A stretch of 35,421 nt of DNA, from positions 1 to 35,421 of the forward strand of contig CADEDG010000017.1 of NCBI GenBank assembly GCA_902826035.1, written 5' to 3'. The DNA is from an uncultured Alphaproteobacteria bacterium (GTDB lineage Bacteria; Pseudomonadota; Alphaproteobacteria; Caulobacterales; Aquidulcibacteraceae). Below are positions 8,576-19,373 of this stretch, piece after piece. Positions within the stretch are counted from its first letter, which is position 1; each line of letters opens with the position of its first letter. The translations under genes and the position numbers were made by a program. The notes beneath the pieces were generated by a model. It did no database searches and was not told where the DNA came from. It saw nothing but the letters and a program-made list of their open reading frames with translations.

Positions 8576-10104
8576 CAATACGCTCTCGCGATCAGGATTT
8601 CTTCCACTGCTGGCACGCCGGTGAAGATGCATTTGCCAAACGAGGCCGGCTGCGCAAGGGGCGCGTTTCGGATGGTGAGCTTCAGCGCCTTGAGCCGGTC
8701 GCCGATTTCCTCGAGCGCGGCGCCCGATGGTTTCGCCCATTGCACCCGCGCCCAGCCTTTGAACTCCGCGCCCTCTTCTGCGCCATAATAGGCGGCTACA
8801 TCCTCGAGGGTCTTGAGGTCATCGCGGATGGCGCCATCCATCCGCGCTTTGGCTTCCTGAAACAAAGCACGCTGCATCTGCTCGAGCAATATCGGCGCCT
8901 GACCCACGAACTCCGCGCGCGGCAAAGTGTTGGTTTTGATCTTGTCGCCTTCGCGCAAGGCGTTGCGCACTAGATAGCTCACCTGCGCGCCTGCGGCGTC
9001 GCGTGGACCGATCTCGCAGATGAGCGGCGCACCGCGGCGCACCCAGTCCCAGCGTTTGTCGGCCGGGCGAGCATCCTTCATGTCGACGAAAGCGCGCACG
9101 GGAGCGCCGAGCGCGCTGGCGGAACCCAGTTCCGCGCAGAGCGATGCGCAATATTCCAGGAGTTGGTCGTCCTCTGGCTTGCCGCGCAGCATGGGTACGA
9201 TGACGATTTGCCTTGGCGCAATCGTCGGCGGCGTACGCAGGCCGTCGTCGTCGCCGTGGGTCATGATCACGCCGCCGATCAGGCGCGTGGAAACGCCCCA
9301 CGACGTCGTGTGCGCGAGCGTCTGGCCGCCTTCCTTGTCCTGGTAGCGGATGTTTTGCGCTTCGGCGAAATGAGTGCCCAGATAGTGCGAGGTGCCGGCC
9401 TGCAGCGCCTTGCCGTCCTGCATCATCGCTTCGATCGAATAGGTGCGTTCCGCTCCGGGGAAGCGCTCGTTCTCCGGTTTTTCGCCAGCGATCACGGGCA
9501 TGGCTAGGAAGTCCTCGGCAACGCTGCGATAAATTTCGAGCGCCAGCATGGTCTCGGCCATCGCGTCGGCCTCATCGGCATGGGCGGTGTGGCCCTCCTG
9601 CCAGAGAAACTCCGCCGTGCGCAGGAACATGCGCGTGCGCATCTCCCAACGCATCACGTTCGCCCATTGGTTGAGCTTCAGCGGGAGATCTCTGTATGAC
9701 TTGATCCAGCGGCTGAAGGCGTCGCCGATAATAGTCTCCGAAGTCGGGCGGATGATCAGCGGCTCAGTCAATTCGGCGTCGGGATCCGGCTTCATCACGC
9801 CGTCGAAGGCCTTCAGCCTATGGTGGGTGACCACCGCCATCTCCTTGGCGAAGCCCTCAACGTGTTCGGCCTCCTTGGCGAAGAAGCTCATCGGGATCAG
9901 CAGGGGGAAATAATAATTCTCGTGCCCGCTAGCCTTGATGCGCGCATCAAGCTCGCCCTGCAGCCGCTCCCAAATCCCCATGCCCCACGGCTTGATGATC
10001 ATGCAGCCGCGCGTCGGCGATAATTCCGCGAGATCGGCCTCGCGAACCACCGCCTGATACCATTCGGGAAAATCCTTGGCGCGCGTGACCTTGAGCGCAT
10101 GCAT
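8575..10104 (-). CDS. proS: Prolyl-tRNA synthetase, type 3 (archaeal/eukaryote-like)
   Basis: A 509-residue class II aminoacyl-tRNA synthetase charging tRNA-Pro. Start MHALKVTRAKDFPEWYQ at 10104. Motif 1 region RGCMIIKPWGMGIWERLQ, then the RPTSETIIGDAFSRWIKSYR and FLRTAEFLWQEGHTAHADE blocks (motif 2 area), motif 3 and an anticodon-binding domain, ending in a C-terminal Cys-containing extension finishing ...ARAY. Length, absence of the INS editing insertion, and the EFLWQEGHTAHA block with terminal Tyr match the type 3 ProRS seen in archaea, eukaryotes and some bacteria. They do not match the approximately 440-residue type usual in alphaproteobacteria. It is first in a proS-lolC-lolD unit; 65 bases separate it from the DUF1467 gene upstream. 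Confidence 0.95.
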   Translation of the reverse strand: MHALKVTRAKDFPEWYQAVVREADLAELSPTRGCMIIKPWGMGIWERLQGELDARIKASGHENYYFPLLIPMSFFAKEAEHVEGFAKEMAVVTHHRLKAFDGVMKPDPDAELTEPLIIRPTSETIIGDAFSRWIKSYRDLPLKLNQWANVMRWEMRTRMFLRTAEFLWQEGHTAHADEADAMAETMLALEIYRSVAEDFLAMPVIAGEKPENERFPGAERTYSIEAMMQDGKALQAGTSHYLGTHFAEAQNIRYQDKEGGQTLAHTTSWGVSTRLIGGVIMTHGDDDGLRTPPTIAPRQIVIVPMLRGKPEDDQLLEYCASLCAELGSASALGAPVRAFVDMKDARPADKRWDWVRRGAPLICEIGPRDAAGAQVSYLVRNALREGDKIKTNTLPRAEFVGQAPILLEQMQRALFQEAKARMDGAIRDDLKTLEDVAAYYGAEEGAEFKGWARVQWAKPSGAALEEIGDRLKALKLTIRNAPLAQPASFGKCIFTGVPAVEEILIARAY

Positions 10105-10169
10105 GAGCGAAAACGTCCTTTCTGTAGGGTTTGTTAGAGTAAGCCGGCGCGGCGGGCAACGCGCCCGGT

Positions 10170-10415
10170 TCAGCCGCGCATGCGGAAAATATCGACCGAG
10201 ATCGCCCATGCGACGCCCAGCCACAGAACAGCCGCAATGCCGGTCGCGATAAGCGCCTTCAACCCAAGCTTCGGGACCCGCGGCGCACCGCGCTCCACCC
10301 CGGGTGCTGCCTCCTCGTCCGCCTCGTGCAGGCTCTGGGCACCCATCGGCAGCACCATGAAGAACGAAAGCCACCACAGGATGAAATAGATGGCGGCGCC
10401 CATGATCGGGTTCAT
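10170..10415 (-). CDS. DUF1467 family small inner-membrane protein
   Basis: An 81-residue protein with two transmembrane helices (about 7-25, IYFILWWLSFFMVLPMG; and about 52-72) separated by an acidic then basic cytoplasmic or periplasmic loop. The FxxWWxSFFxVLPxG pattern is characteristic of DUF1467, a family found almost only in alphaproteobacteria and commonly beside the methylmalonyl-CoA epimerase gene, as here. Its function is not known. The ATG overlaps the epimerase stop (ATGA), so it is translated with it. Confidence 0.88.
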   Translation of the reverse strand: MNPIMGAAIYFILWWLSFFMVLPMGAQSLHEADEEAAPGVERGAPRVPKLGLKALIATGIAAVLWLGVAWAISVDIFRMRG

Positions 10416-10837
10416 GGATGCGCGCCTTTAGGCGTTTCCATCAGCTCGACCAGCACGCCGTTGGAATTCCTGGGGTGTACGAAGATTATGGGCGCGCCAT
10501 GCGCGCCGATGCGCGGCTCATTCAACACCGTCGCTCCTTTGCGGACCATTTCATCGCGGGCAGCGTAGATGTCTGCGACTTCGAAGCACACATGATGCTG
10601 ACCGCCGCTTGGATTGCGCTCCAGGAATTTCGTGATGGGCGAATTTTCGCCAAGCGGTTCAATCAACTCGATCTGGCTGTTGGGCAGATTGACGAAAGCG
10701 AAGCGCACGCCCTGCGCCGGCAAGTCGCGGGTCTCAGTGATCGCGCGCTCGCTCACGCCGTAGAGATCGCAATAGGTCGCCTTCGCCGCCTCGATAGAGG
10801 CGACAGCGATCCCGACATGATTGAGCCTTCCGATCAT
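10412..10837 (-). CDS. mce: Methylmalonyl-CoA epimerase
   Basis: A 141-residue VOC-superfamily enzyme interconverting (2R)- and (2S)-methylmalonyl-CoA in propionyl-CoA catabolism. Two beta-alpha-beta-beta-beta modules: RLNHVGIAVASI at the N-terminus supplies H7, IELIEP the mid acidic residue (E57), GGQHHVCFEV the second His (H81/H82) and GVLVELMET the C-terminal Glu (E131). These are the expected metal ligands and acid/base positions. The motif FLERNPSGGQHHVCFEV is typical. It lies 24 bases downstream of RNase J and overlaps the DUF1467 gene. Confidence 0.94.
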   Translation of the reverse strand: MIGRLNHVGIAVASIEAAKATYCDLYGVSERAITETRDLPAQGVRFAFVNLPNSQIELIEPLGENSPITKFLERNPSGGQHHVCFEVADIYAARDEMVRKGATVLNEPRIGAHGAPIIFVHPRNSNGVLVELMETPKGAHP

Positions 10838-10861
10838 TACCCCTCCTTCTTGGGGGCTAGC

Positions 10862-12547
10862 CTAAACTCGCAATACGCTCACGTCGACCAGCGGGCGCTT
10901 GCCCCAGAGCCGGTCGGCCGCTTTGCGTACGCCCCGCACGATCGCGGCCTCTACCGCCTCATCGCTCTGCCGTTCCTCCAACCCCAGGCGCCCAAACGCG
11001 GTTTCAGCCGCGCCGGCGAGTTCTTCGAGCGCGTCCTCAAGGCGGTCTTCGTCGGCCATGGAGAGCCCGCGTAGCGAGACGTTGGGGCCTGCCAGAATTG
11101 TGCTCTTCTTGTCGCCCACAACGAGCGAAACATTGACGGCGCCCTCAGCGCCCAAGCGCTTGCGATCGCGCAAGGCGTCGTCCTCGGCTTCGATCATCAC
11201 GCCGCCATCGACGTACAAGCGCCCGGACGGAACCTCATCGATCAAAGCAGCTGGGCCCGGCGCCAGCCGGATCAGGTCGCCGTTATTGGGAGCGATCGCT
11301 TCGGCCACCTGAAGTTCCTTGGCGAGCTTGACGTGCTCCAAGATATGCCGCCGTTCGCCATGCACCGGCACCGCGATGCGCGGCCGCGCCCATTGGTACA
11401 TCTGCTTGAGTTCGTCGCGCGCGGGATGGCCGGACACATGCACTGGCGCATCGTCGGCCGTGATCAGCTCCACGCCGCGGGAGAGGAACGCATTGTAGAG
11501 CCCGTGTATCGCCGTCTCGTTGCCGGGAATGACGCGAGACGAAAAAATCACCGTGTCGCCCGCATGCAGCGAGACGTTGCGGAACTCGCCGCGCGCGATG
11601 CGCGAGAGCGCCGCGCGCGCTTCGCCCTGGCTGCCGGTGCAGAGGTAAAGCACCTTGTCCGGCGCCAAATTGGCGGCCTCTTCCTCCGCTATGATCGCCG
11701 GCGCGTCCGCCAGCAGCCCCACGCTTTTCGCCGCACCGACGATGCGATGCATGGAGCGGCCGACCAGGCACGGTTTGCGCCCGCAGGCGCGCGCAGCGTA
11801 CAGCGCCGATTCCACGCGCGCGACGTTCGACGCAAACGCGGTCACCGCCACGCGCCCGGCGCACCCGGCGACAACCTTGGCCAGCTTCTCGCGCACGTCA
11901 GATTCAGACCCGGAAGTTCCCTCCACAAACACATTGGTGGAATCGCACACCATGGCGAGAACGCCTTCCTCGGCCATGGCTTTAAGCGTTGTTTCGTCGG
12001 TGACCTCTCCGATCATCGGGTCGGGATCGATCTTCCAGTCGCCGGTGTGCCAAACCATGCCCAACGGCGTGCGTATCGCGAGGCCGTTAGGTTCGGGGAT
12101 CGAATGCGTCAGCGTCACGAACTCGATGTCGAACGGGCCGAGCTTCAACGTTCCTTTGAGTGGAATTTCCGTGAGCGGCACGCGCTCCAGCAGGCTGCGT
12201 TCCTTCAGTTTCTCGCGCACCAAAGCCGCGGTGAATGGCGTAGCGTAAACCGGCGCCTTGAGATCGGGCCACAGCCAGGCCAGCGCGCCAATGTGATCCT
12301 CGTGAGCATGTGTCAACACGATGCCCAGGATGTTGTCGCGTTCTTCAACCAGAAACGCAGGGTCGGGAAGGATGAGGTCGATCCCTGGCGTTGCGTCCTC
12401 GCGCCCAAACGTGACGCCGATATCGACTATGATCCATTGCCGCGCCTCCGGCGGGCCATAGCCATAGGCGTTTAGGTTCATGCCAATCTCGCCCGAACCG
12501 CCCAAAGGCAGGAAGACAAGTTCGTCGCCTGATTTAGCTTTGCTCAA
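10862..12547 (-). CDS. rnj: Ribonuclease J
   Basis: A 561-residue metallo-beta-lactamase/beta-CASP ribonuclease with 5'-3' exo- and endonuclease activity in rRNA maturation and mRNA decay. The N-terminal [19 protein letters not shown] and the zinc motif HAHEDHIG (H80, H82, D84, H85) are clear; the [11 protein letters not shown] strand, the beta-CASP region (about 215-345), [21 protein letters not shown] and the MBL return with VPVHGE follow, then the C-terminal domain. The start at 12547 is a TTG overlapping the coaX stop (TTGA). No nearby ATG or GTG would retain the conserved N-terminus, so TTG with coupling to coaX is the best choice. Confidence 0.95.
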   Translation of the reverse strand: MSKAKSGDELVFLPLGGSGEIGMNLNAYGYGPPEARQWIIVDIGVTFGREDATPGIDLILPDPAFLVEERDNILGIVLTHAHEDHIGALAWLWPDLKAPVYATPFTAALVREKLKERSLLERVPLTEIPLKGTLKLGPFDIEFVTLTHSIPEPNGLAIRTPLGMVWHTGDWKIDPDPMIGEVTDETTLKAMAEEGVLAMVCDSTNVFVEGTSGSESDVREKLAKVVAGCAGRVAVTAFASNVARVESALYAARACGRKPCLVGRSMHRIVGAAKSVGLLADAPAIIAEEEAANLAPDKVLYLCTGSQGEARAALSRIARGEFRNVSLHAGDTVIFSSRVIPGNETAIHGLYNAFLSRGVELITADDAPVHVSGHPARDELKQMYQWARPRIAVPVHGERRHILEHVKLAKELQVAEAIAPNNGDLIRLAPGPAALIDEVPSGRLYVDGGVMIEAEDDALRDRKRLGAEGAVNVSLVVGDKKSTILAGPNVSLRGLSMADEDRLEDALEELAGAAETAFGRLGLEERQSDEAVEAAIVRGVRKAADRLWGKRPLVDVSVLRV

Positions 12548-13320
12548 AATACGCCGCCGTTCCGTTTGAATATCTCAAGCAGACCGCGCGAGGTAAGGTC
12601 CTGGTCGAAATGGTCTATGGCGGGAAAAGCGCCTTCGAAGATCGCTGCGACGCCGCCGGTGGCGATGGTTTTCATCGGCTTCCCGTACTCGGTGCGAATG
12701 CGGCGACACAGACCTTCGATCATTTCAATAGAGCCCCAATAAATGCCGGCCTGCATCGCGCTCACCGTGTCCCTCCCGATCACGCGGCCGGGGTCGCGGA
12801 TTTCCACTCGCGGCAAACGCGCCGCCGCGTCATGCAGCGCCTGCAGAGACAAGTTAATTCCGGGCAGAATAATCCCACCCTCGAAAGCGCCATCGACACC
12901 GACGATATCGAACGTAGTGGCAGTGCCGCTGTCGATAACAATCGTCGGCCCGCCATACTCCACAAAAGCGCCAACCGCGTTGACGAGGCGGTCGGCGCCA
13001 GCTTCACTAGGCTTGTCGATGCGCACTTCGATCCCGAGACTGACACCAGGTTCCCCAACCACCATCGGCTCGGCCCCGACATAGCGGCGCGATAAATTGC
13101 GCAGGTTGAACAGGGCCTGCGGCACGACGGTAGAGACGATGCACGCATTGAGTTCATCGAATCCGAAACCGCCCAAATCCATCAGTTGCGCCAACCACGG
13201 CGCATATTCATCGGCGGTGCGGCTCGAATCGGTTGAGGCGCGCCATTGCGCGCGCCAACCGGCGCCGTCGTGAACCGCGAACTTGGTGTTGGTGTTGCCG
13301 ACGTCGATGGCCAGGAGCAT
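12544..13320 (-). CDS. coaX: Type III pantothenate kinase
   Basis: A 258-residue kinase for the first step of coenzyme A synthesis (pantothenate to 4'-phosphopantothenate). ASKHA-fold signatures: N-terminal [19 protein letters not shown] (phosphate-1 loop), the [12 protein letters not shown] pantothenate-binding region, [14 protein letters not shown], and [23 protein letters not shown]. All are diagnostic of the CoaX family, which needs a monovalent cation and is insensitive to CoA feedback. The ATG at 13320 is 5 bases from the end of birA; its stop overlaps the TTG of RNase J. The birA-coaX-rnj order is conserved in many alphaproteobacteria. Confidence 0.96.
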   Translation of the reverse strand: MLLAIDVGNTNTKFAVHDGAGWRAQWRASTDSSRTADEYAPWLAQLMDLGGFGFDELNACIVSTVVPQALFNLRNLSRRYVGAEPMVVGEPGVSLGIEVRIDKPSEAGADRLVNAVGAFVEYGGPTIVIDSGTATTFDIVGVDGAFEGGIILPGINLSLQALHDAAARLPRVEIRDPGRVIGRDTVSAMQAGIYWGSIEMIEGLCRRIRTEYGKPMKTIATGGVAAIFEGAFPAIDHFDQDLTSRGLLEIFKRNGGVF

Positions 13321-13325
13321 TTGGA

Positions 13326-14072
13326 TCACGCCACGTTTGCGAAGAGTACGTCGCCGGCGGCGATCAGCCGCCGCCCGCCCGCAGTATCGAGTTCGAGTTC
13401 CCCGCATGGCGACAGCCCGACGATTGCACCCTCGATCGCCTCGGCGCCTTGGAGGATGCGCACCCGGTTTCCAAGTCCGTGGACACGTGCGAGCCAAGCA
13501 CGCCGCACAGGTTCGAACCCCTCTTCGTCAATTCGCGCCGCCCAAACCTCCAGCCTTGGCCTCAAACCGGCAAAGAATGCGCCAGCCGATGGGGCTTCGG
13601 CGCCATGTGGCAGCTTTTCTCGCAATGAAGTCGTCGCCTGGTCGAGTGCGTGGGGCGCGACAGCGACATTGACGCCCAACCCCAGCGCTGCCCAGAGGCG
13701 GCCATCGCGTCCAATTCCGCTGTCGATCAGGATGCCCGCCGCCTTGGCGCCGCCAACCAATACATCATTGGGCCACTTGAGTGCGGCACCGGGAACGCCG
13801 AATGCGTCCATGGTCTCTGCGATCGCGACGCCAGCCGCGAAACCGAGCAACGCCACTTCCGCTGGAGCCTTCGCGGTATCGAAGACATAAGTAGCAAAAA
13901 GGTTGCCCTCAAAGGAAATCCAAGCGCGCCCGCGGCGCCCGCGGCCAGCGCTTTGACGGCGCGCGAGCAGCCAAGTCGGGCCAACTTCGCCGCGTTCGGC
14001 GCGGCGGCGCGCCTCCAAATTGGTGGAGTCTATCTCTTCGAACACTTCAACCGACGCCCGAGCGTCTATCAT
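13326..14072 (-). CDS. birA: Biotin--[acetyl-CoA-carboxylase] ligase (no DNA-binding domain)
   Basis: A 248-residue ligase that adenylates biotin and transfers it to the biotin carboxyl carrier protein. Core motifs: [16 protein letters not shown], the biotinyl-AMP loop GRGRRGR (43-49), and [19 protein letters not shown] with the catalytic Lys at 99. A short SH3-like C-terminal domain follows ([20 protein letters not shown] to the end). The N-terminal helix-turn-helix of the E. coli repressor type is missing, so it is a monofunctional group I enzyme. ATG at 14072 with GAGAGG upstream. It follows nuoN by 8 bases and is probably on the same transcript. Confidence 0.95.
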   Translation of the reverse strand: MIDARASVEVFEEIDSTNLEARRRAERGEVGPTWLLARRQSAGRGRRGRAWISFEGNLFATYVFDTAKAPAEVALLGFAAGVAIAETMDAFGVPGAALKWPNDVLVGGAKAAGILIDSGIGRDGRLWAALGLGVNVAVAPHALDQATTSLREKLPHGAEAPSAGAFFAGLRPRLEVWAARIDEEGFEPVRRAWLARVHGLGNRVRILQGAEAIEGAIVGLSPCGELELDTAGGRRLIAAGDVLFANVA

Positions 14073-14080
14073 CGCGCCTC

Positions 14081-15532
14081 TCAGAAGCTCATCCGCACTG
14101 CTGCTTCAGCCCAGCTCTGTAAAGAACCTAGCGTCAACACCAATATAGGGAAGACCAACGCCGTCGCCGCAGTCGCGACGGCGGCAATCGGGAACGAGGC
14201 CGGGTCGAAACGCGGCGCGGGCGCGCTGAACCACACCGAAGACAGCAATCTAAGGTAATAACCCGCCGCCACAACGGCAGCGACGCCGCCAAGCACCGCA
14301 AGCCAAATCAACCCCGCGTCGATGGCTGCGCGGAACACCAAGAACTTCCCGATGAAGCCGGCAAACGGCGGAATCCCGGCGATCGAAAAGAGAAGCACGG
14401 TCAAAAGCCCGGCCATCCACGGCCGCGATCTTGCCATGCCAGCCAAGTCCTCCACCGTCTCACCGGGGACCCCGTTGCGGCGCATAGCCAGGATTAGGGC
14501 GAAAATGCCGATGTTCGCCGGCAGATAGAATGCAAGATAAATGAGCGCCGAGGCTGGCCCTTCGGCTACGCCGCTCGCAAGCCCCATGAGCACAAAGCCC
14601 ATATTGCCAATCGAGGAATAGGCCATAAGGCGCTTCAGATTGGTTTGCATCAGCGCACCAACCGAGCCCCAGACCATCGAAATCGCCGAGAGCGCCACCA
14701 CCACCTGGCGCCATTGCGGCTCGAACCCGGCGAACGGCTCATAGAGAACCCGCGCCATCAGCACGACCGCCGCCACCTTAGGCGCCGCCGCGAAAAACGC
14801 CGTCACCGGCGTCGGCGCTCCCTCGTAGACATCTGGCGTCCACATGTGGAATGGCGCAGCAGACATCTTGAACGCCAGGGCACACAGCATCAGCACCAGG
14901 CCGAACAGCAAGCCGACGCCCCCACCTTCCGCAGCCGCAGAGGCAATCGCGTCGAAATGAATGGAGCCGGTGAACCCATAGACGAACGATGCGCCAAACA
15001 GCAGCAGGCCGGATGCGATCGCGCTCAGCACGAAATACTTGAGCCCAGCCTCCGAGGAGAGCGCATCGTCTCGACGCCACGCCGCGAGCACATAGGCGCA
15101 CAGGCTCTGCAGCTCCACCCCTACATAGAGGCTAATGAGGTCCTGCGCCGAAACCATGACGAACATGCCTAGCGCCGCGAGCGCCAGCATGATCGGGAAC
15201 TCGAAACGCGGATCCTTGTCCCGCGCAAAATGATCCGCGCCAAGCGCGAGCGCCGCAGCGGCGGAGAAACCGATGAGCGCCTTGGCGAACACGCCGAGCC
15301 CATCGATGACCATCGCGCCTTGAAATATCTGCGCTGGCGCAACCGGGGCATCAATGACCGCCCACAAACCCGCGCCAGCCAATGCAGCGACGCCAAGCGC
15401 GGACAACAAACCAAACACGCGGTCCCCGCCCCACGCACCGATCAGCACTCCAACGAGCGCGAACCCAGCCAAAAGCAATTCCGCCCGCACCAGCGGCAAA
15501 CTGACCAACAGGTCCTGCATGGGCTGCATCAT
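14081..15532 (-). CDS. nuoN: NADH-quinone oxidoreductase subunit N
   Basis: A 483-residue antiporter-like membrane subunit of complex I, with about 14 predicted helices. The conserved ion-path residues are visible in SLYVGVELQSLCAYVLAA (Glu in TM5) and FKMSAAPFHMWTPDVYEGAPTPVTAFFAAAPKVAA (TM7-8 Lys residues). Start ATG at 15532 overlaps the nuoM stop (ATGA); a second ATG precedes MQPMQ. Last nuo gene in the unit, followed directly by birA. Confidence 0.97.
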   Translation of the reverse strand: MMQPMQDLLVSLPLVRAELLLAGFALVGVLIGAWGGDRVFGLLSALGVAALAGAGLWAVIDAPVAPAQIFQGAMVIDGLGVFAKALIGFSAAAALALGADHFARDKDPRFEFPIMLALAALGMFVMVSAQDLISLYVGVELQSLCAYVLAAWRRDDALSSEAGLKYFVLSAIASGLLLFGASFVYGFTGSIHFDAIASAAAEGGGVGLLFGLVLMLCALAFKMSAAPFHMWTPDVYEGAPTPVTAFFAAAPKVAAVVLMARVLYEPFAGFEPQWRQVVVALSAISMVWGSVGALMQTNLKRLMAYSSIGNMGFVLMGLASGVAEGPASALIYLAFYLPANIGIFALILAMRRNGVPGETVEDLAGMARSRPWMAGLLTVLLFSIAGIPPFAGFIGKFLVFRAAIDAGLIWLAVLGGVAAVVAAGYYLRLLSSVWFSAPAPRFDPASFPIAAVATAATALVFPILVLTLGSLQSWAEAAVRMSF

Positions 15533-17067
15533 GGCTCAGCTCCCGAGAAAGCTGACGCCACCGCCTGTGCGGATGCGTTGGTGAAATCCAGCACCAGCGA
15601 CGGCGCCAAGCCCATAATCAGCGTGGCGACGATCAAAGGCCCGAACGTGATCCACTCGCGCGCTTCCATGTCAGCGATGCCCGCGAGTTTCGGGTTTTCG
15701 ATCACGCCAAGCGTGACCTTGCGGTACAATGTCAGCGCATAGGCTGCGGAGAAGATTACACCCAGGCAAGCGCCGGCCGCCGCCCAAACACTCACTTGGA
15801 AAGCGCCGACCATGGTGAGAATCTCTCCCGGAAAACCCGAGGTTCCAGGAAGGCCGACATTTCCCAACGTGAACAACATGAATACTGCGGCGTAAACCGG
15901 CATTCTATGAACCAGCCCGCCATAGAACGCGATCTCACGCGTGTGCATGCGATCATACACGACGCCGACGCACAGGAAGAGCGCTCCGGAAATGATCCCG
16001 TGCGAGAGCATCTGGAAGATCGCCCCCTGTATTCCAAGCATGGTCCCGGAGAAAATGCCGAGCGTTACGAAGCCCATGTGGGCCACCGACGAGTACGCGA
16101 TCAACTTCTTCATATCGAGCTGCCGGAACGCGACCAGCGAAGCCCACACGATCGCCACCACAGACAATGCAAACATCATCGGCGTAAAAAAGTGCGATGC
16201 ATCAGGAAACATCGGCAACGAGAAACGAAGGAAGCCGTACCCGCCCATCTTCAACAGGATCGCCGCCAGCACCACCGACGCTGCGGTCGGCGCCTCGACG
16301 TGGGCGTCGGGCAACCATGTGTGCACCGGCCACATCGGCAATTTCACCGCAAATGAAGCGAAGAACGCGAGCCAGAGCCATATCTGGACGTTTGGATCGA
16401 ACCCGGTGTCGCGCGCATAGGCGGCGAGCGCCTCGATATTGCTGGTGCCCGCGATGGCGATCATCGCGACGATCGCCACCAGCATCAGGATGGACCCGAG
16501 CAGCGTGTAGAGAAAGAATTTGAATGCAGCGTAGACGCGCCGCGCTCCGCCCCACACGCCGATCAGAATGAACATCGGAATGAGGCCGGCTTCAAAGAAG
16601 AAGTAGAAGAGAACGATGTCCTGCGCGCAGAACACGCCAATCATCAGCGTCTCGAGGATCAGAAACAGCACCATGTAGCTGGCGACCTGCTTCTCGATGC
16701 TCCAACTTGCCAGGATGCACAAAGGTGTCAGGAAGGTGGTCAAGAGGATCAACGACATCGCCAATCCGTCCACGCCCAATCGGTAGGCGAGGCCAAACGC
16801 CCATGGCGTGCTCTCCACCATCTGGTAGGCGCTGTCCGACGGATCGAACACCGCAAACGCAAGCAACGATGCTATGAAGGTAACTATTGTCACAATCAGC
16901 GTGATCAGTCGCACGCCACGGTCGAAACCAGGGTTTTCCCCCGGCAACGAAGCGCGCGCGCCGAGTACAAGCAGTGCGCCCGCCGCGGGTAGAAACGTGA
17001 CAATCGACAAAAGCGGCCAGTCACGCAGGAATTCCCGCAATCCTGAAACCATCTCGAGCCAGTTCAT
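15529..17067 (-). CDS. nuoM: NADH-quinone oxidoreductase subunit M
   Basis: A 512-residue proton-pumping membrane subunit of complex I. Antiporter-module signatures: [22 protein letters not shown] (Glu of TM5), [40 protein letters not shown] (TM7-8 Lys), and [20 protein letters not shown]. Start ATG at 17067 overlaps the nuoL stop by ATGA. Length is normal. Confidence 0.97.
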   Translation of the reverse strand: MNWLEMVSGLREFLRDWPLLSIVTFLPAAGALLVLGARASLPGENPGFDRGVRLITLIVTIVTFIASLLAFAVFDPSDSAYQMVESTPWAFGLAYRLGVDGLAMSLILLTTFLTPLCILASWSIEKQVASYMVLFLILETLMIGVFCAQDIVLFYFFFEAGLIPMFILIGVWGGARRVYAAFKFFLYTLLGSILMLVAIVAMIAIAGTSNIEALAAYARDTGFDPNVQIWLWLAFFASFAVKLPMWPVHTWLPDAHVEAPTAASVVLAAILLKMGGYGFLRFSLPMFPDASHFFTPMMFALSVVAIVWASLVAFRQLDMKKLIAYSSVAHMGFVTLGIFSGTMLGIQGAIFQMLSHGIISGALFLCVGVVYDRMHTREIAFYGGLVHRMPVYAAVFMLFTLGNVGLPGTSGFPGEILTMVGAFQVSVWAAAGACLGVIFSAAYALTLYRKVTLGVIENPKLAGIADMEAREWITFGPLIVATLIMGLAPSLVLDFTNASAQAVASAFSGAEP

Positions 17068-19061
17068 CGCCCGCCCCCGATGCCAGCGAAGATCGCGTAG
17101 GCGCCGAAGCCGACAGCGGCGATCAACATCAGGAAGCTGTAGTGGTAGACGTAACCCGTCTGCAGCTTGCGCACCATGCGTGCAAAGAAGCGCGACGAAG
17201 CAGCGACGCCGTCGGGACCCAAACCGTCAATCAACTTCTGGTCGCCAACCTTCCAGAACAAGTCGCCGATTGCGCGAGCGCCCTTCACGAAGACGAAATT
17301 GTAGACCTCGTCGAAGAACCATTTGTTGTAGAGGAACGTGTGCGCGGGCCCGCCGGCGAGACGACGAGGCACGCCCGGGTTCCAAAGGTAAAACACTACG
17401 GCCCCGAAAAACCCAATCAAGGTGACGGTGAGCGGCGCCCAGATCACCCAGGTCGGGAATTCTTGGTGCTCGCCGTGTTCAAACGGGATCGCGTGCCTCC
17501 AGAAATCATTGGCGCCGCCCAGAAAATACGGCGCGAACACCATGCCGGCGAACAATGCTCCGATCGCGAGCACGATCAGCGGCGCCAGCATGACCCAGGG
17601 CGATTCATGCGCGGGCGCGGCGCCGTCAGCGGGTTTCGCATGCGCATGGTCATCGTGGTGATCATGATGGTGCGCATGCGGGTTGGGCCGGAAGACGCCC
17701 TCGAAGGTCATGAAGGCCAACCGCCAGGAATAGAAACTCGTGAGCAACGCTGCGGTGACGCCGCACCAAAATGCAAACTGCGCGCCGATGCCATGGCTGC
17801 CATAGGCCGCCTCGATGATAGCGTCCTTCGAGTAGAAGCCTGCGAAACCGCCAAGCCCGGGAATGCCGAATCCAATTAGCGCCAGCGTGCCAATCGTCAT
17901 CATCGCCCACGTCACCGGCATCGGCTTTCGCACACCGCCCATGTAACGCATGTCTTGCTCGTGATGCAGGCCGTGGATCACAGAGCCCGCGCCAAGGAAT
18001 AAGAGCGCCTTGAAGAAGGCATGGGTAAACAGGTGAAACATCGCGGCGTTATATGCGCCGACGCCAGCGGCGAAAAACATGTAGCCGAGCTGCGAACACG
18101 TCGAGTACGCCACCACTCGTTTGATGTCGTTCTGCGCTAAACCCACGGTCGCCGCAAACAAAGCGGTCGTAGCCCCTATGATCGTGACGAACCCCGCAGC
18201 ATAAGGCGCGAGTTCATACAGCGAACCACAGCGGCACACCATGAACACACCAGCGGTCACCATAGTGGCGGCGTGGATCAACGCCGAGACCGGCGTCGGC
18301 CCTTCCATCGCGTCGGGCAACCAGACGTGTAAGAAAAATTGCGCGCTTTTGCCCATCGCGCCGATGAACAGCAAGAACGCCACCAGCTCCACCGCGCGGG
18401 TTTCGAACCCGCCGGCGCTGAACATGAGGTCGGGCTGCGCGGCGGCGGCGGCGAACAATTCGTCATACTGGATCGTGCCGTAAAAATGAAACGCGGCCAT
18501 GATGCCGAGCGCGAAACCAAAGTCGCCGACCCGATTGGTTATGAACGCCTTGATTGCGGCGTCGTTGGCGCTGCGTTTGTGATACCAGAAGCCGATGAGC
18601 AGGTAGGATGCGACCCCGACGCCCTCCCATCCAAAGAACAATTGGAGCAAGTCATTGGCCGTCACCAGCGCGAGCATCGCGAAGGTGAAGAACGACAAAT
18701 AGGAGAAGAAGCGCGCCCGGTGGGGATCCTCGGCCATGTAACCGATCGAATAGACGTGAACCAGGAAACTCACCGTGTTCACGACGACCAGCATGATCGC
18801 CGACAGGGTATCGATCCGAACGCTCCAGGTTGAGGAAAAGCCGGCGACATCGATGAACTTGAACAACTCAACGACTTGTTTCTCGCCCCCGCCCCAAACG
18901 AAGCTGGCAAAGATCGGGATGGAGAGCGCGAGCGAAAGGCCGACGGAACCGGTGGTCACCGCCATAGCCACGCGGTCGCCAATCTGCTTCTGCAACAATC
19001 CCGCGAACGCGGCCGCAATGAGCGGCGCGAGAACGATCAGGGCTTCGGTCGAAATCGCCAC
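17064..19061 (-). CDS. nuoL: NADH-quinone oxidoreductase subunit L
   Basis: A 665-residue distal proton-pumping subunit of complex I. The Glu of TM5 lies in [19 protein letters not shown] and the TM7-8 block in [31 protein letters not shown]. The C-terminus contains the long lateral helix region that clamps NuoM and NuoN. The frame starts with GTG at 19061 ([17 protein letters not shown]), three bases after the nuoK stop codon; no closer ATG keeps the first helix. A histidine/aspartate-rich cytoplasmic or periplasmic loop (about residues 458-475, [15 protein letters not shown]) precedes the last helices, an insertion variable among relatives. Confidence 0.97.
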   Translation of the reverse strand: MAISTEALIVLAPLIAAAFAGLLQKQIGDRVAMAVTTGSVGLSLALSIPIFASFVWGGGEKQVVELFKFIDVAGFSSTWSVRIDTLSAIMLVVVNTVSFLVHVYSIGYMAEDPHRARFFSYLSFFTFAMLALVTANDLLQLFFGWEGVGVASYLLIGFWYHKRSANDAAIKAFITNRVGDFGFALGIMAAFHFYGTIQYDELFAAAAAQPDLMFSAGGFETRAVELVAFLLFIGAMGKSAQFFLHVWLPDAMEGPTPVSALIHAATMVTAGVFMVCRCGSLYELAPYAAGFVTIIGATTALFAATVGLAQNDIKRVVAYSTCSQLGYMFFAAGVGAYNAAMFHLFTHAFFKALLFLGAGSVIHGLHHEQDMRYMGGVRKPMPVTWAMMTIGTLALIGFGIPGLGGFAGFYSKDAIIEAAYGSHGIGAQFAFWCGVTAALLTSFYSWRLAFMTFEGVFRPNPHAHHHDHHDDHAHAKPADGAAPAHESPWVMLAPLIVLAIGALFAGMVFAPYFLGGANDFWRHAIPFEHGEHQEFPTWVIWAPLTVTLIGFFGAVVFYLWNPGVPRRLAGGPAHTFLYNKWFFDEVYNFVFVKGARAIGDLFWKVGDQKLIDGLGPDGVAASSRFFARMVRKLQTGYVYHYSFLMLIAAVGFGAYAIFAGIGGGR

Positions 19062-19064
19062 CGC

Positions 19065-19373
19065 TCAGCCCCTCATCTGGTTTATGTCTTCGACGGCGAT
19101 GCCGCCGCGATTGCGGAAATAGGTGACCAAAATGGCTAAGCCCACCGCAGCTTCCGCCGCAGCCACGGTCAACACCAGCATCGCGAAAATCTGGCCCTCT
19201 ATGTTCTGAAGGTATGCCGAAAACGCCACCAGATTGATATTCACCGCCAACAGAACCAGCTCAATCGACATCAGGATGATGATGACGTTCTTGCGGTTCA
19301 CGAATATGCCGAACACACCAATCGTGAACAGAGCGGCGGCGACGATAAGATAGTGCGTGAGCGAAATCGCCAT
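19065..19373 (-). CDS. nuoK: NADH-quinone oxidoreductase subunit K
   Basis: A 102-residue three-helix membrane subunit of complex I. Contains [18 protein letters not shown] (functional Glu of TM2, about 36) and [21 protein letters not shown] (Glu of TM3, about 72), both expected in the proton path near the quinone site. The ATG at 19373 shares a base with the nuoJ stop (TGATG). Confidence 0.97.
   Translation of the reverse strand: MAISLTHYLIVAAALFTIGVFGIFVNRKNVIIILMSIELVLLAVNINLVAFSAYLQNIEGQIFAMLVLTVAAAEAAVGLAILVTYFRNRGGIAVEDINQMRG

Noticed and set aside
11333..12475. 380-codon plus-strand frame opposite RNase J
   Set aside because: Antisense to a conserved enzyme; no independent start signal or domain.
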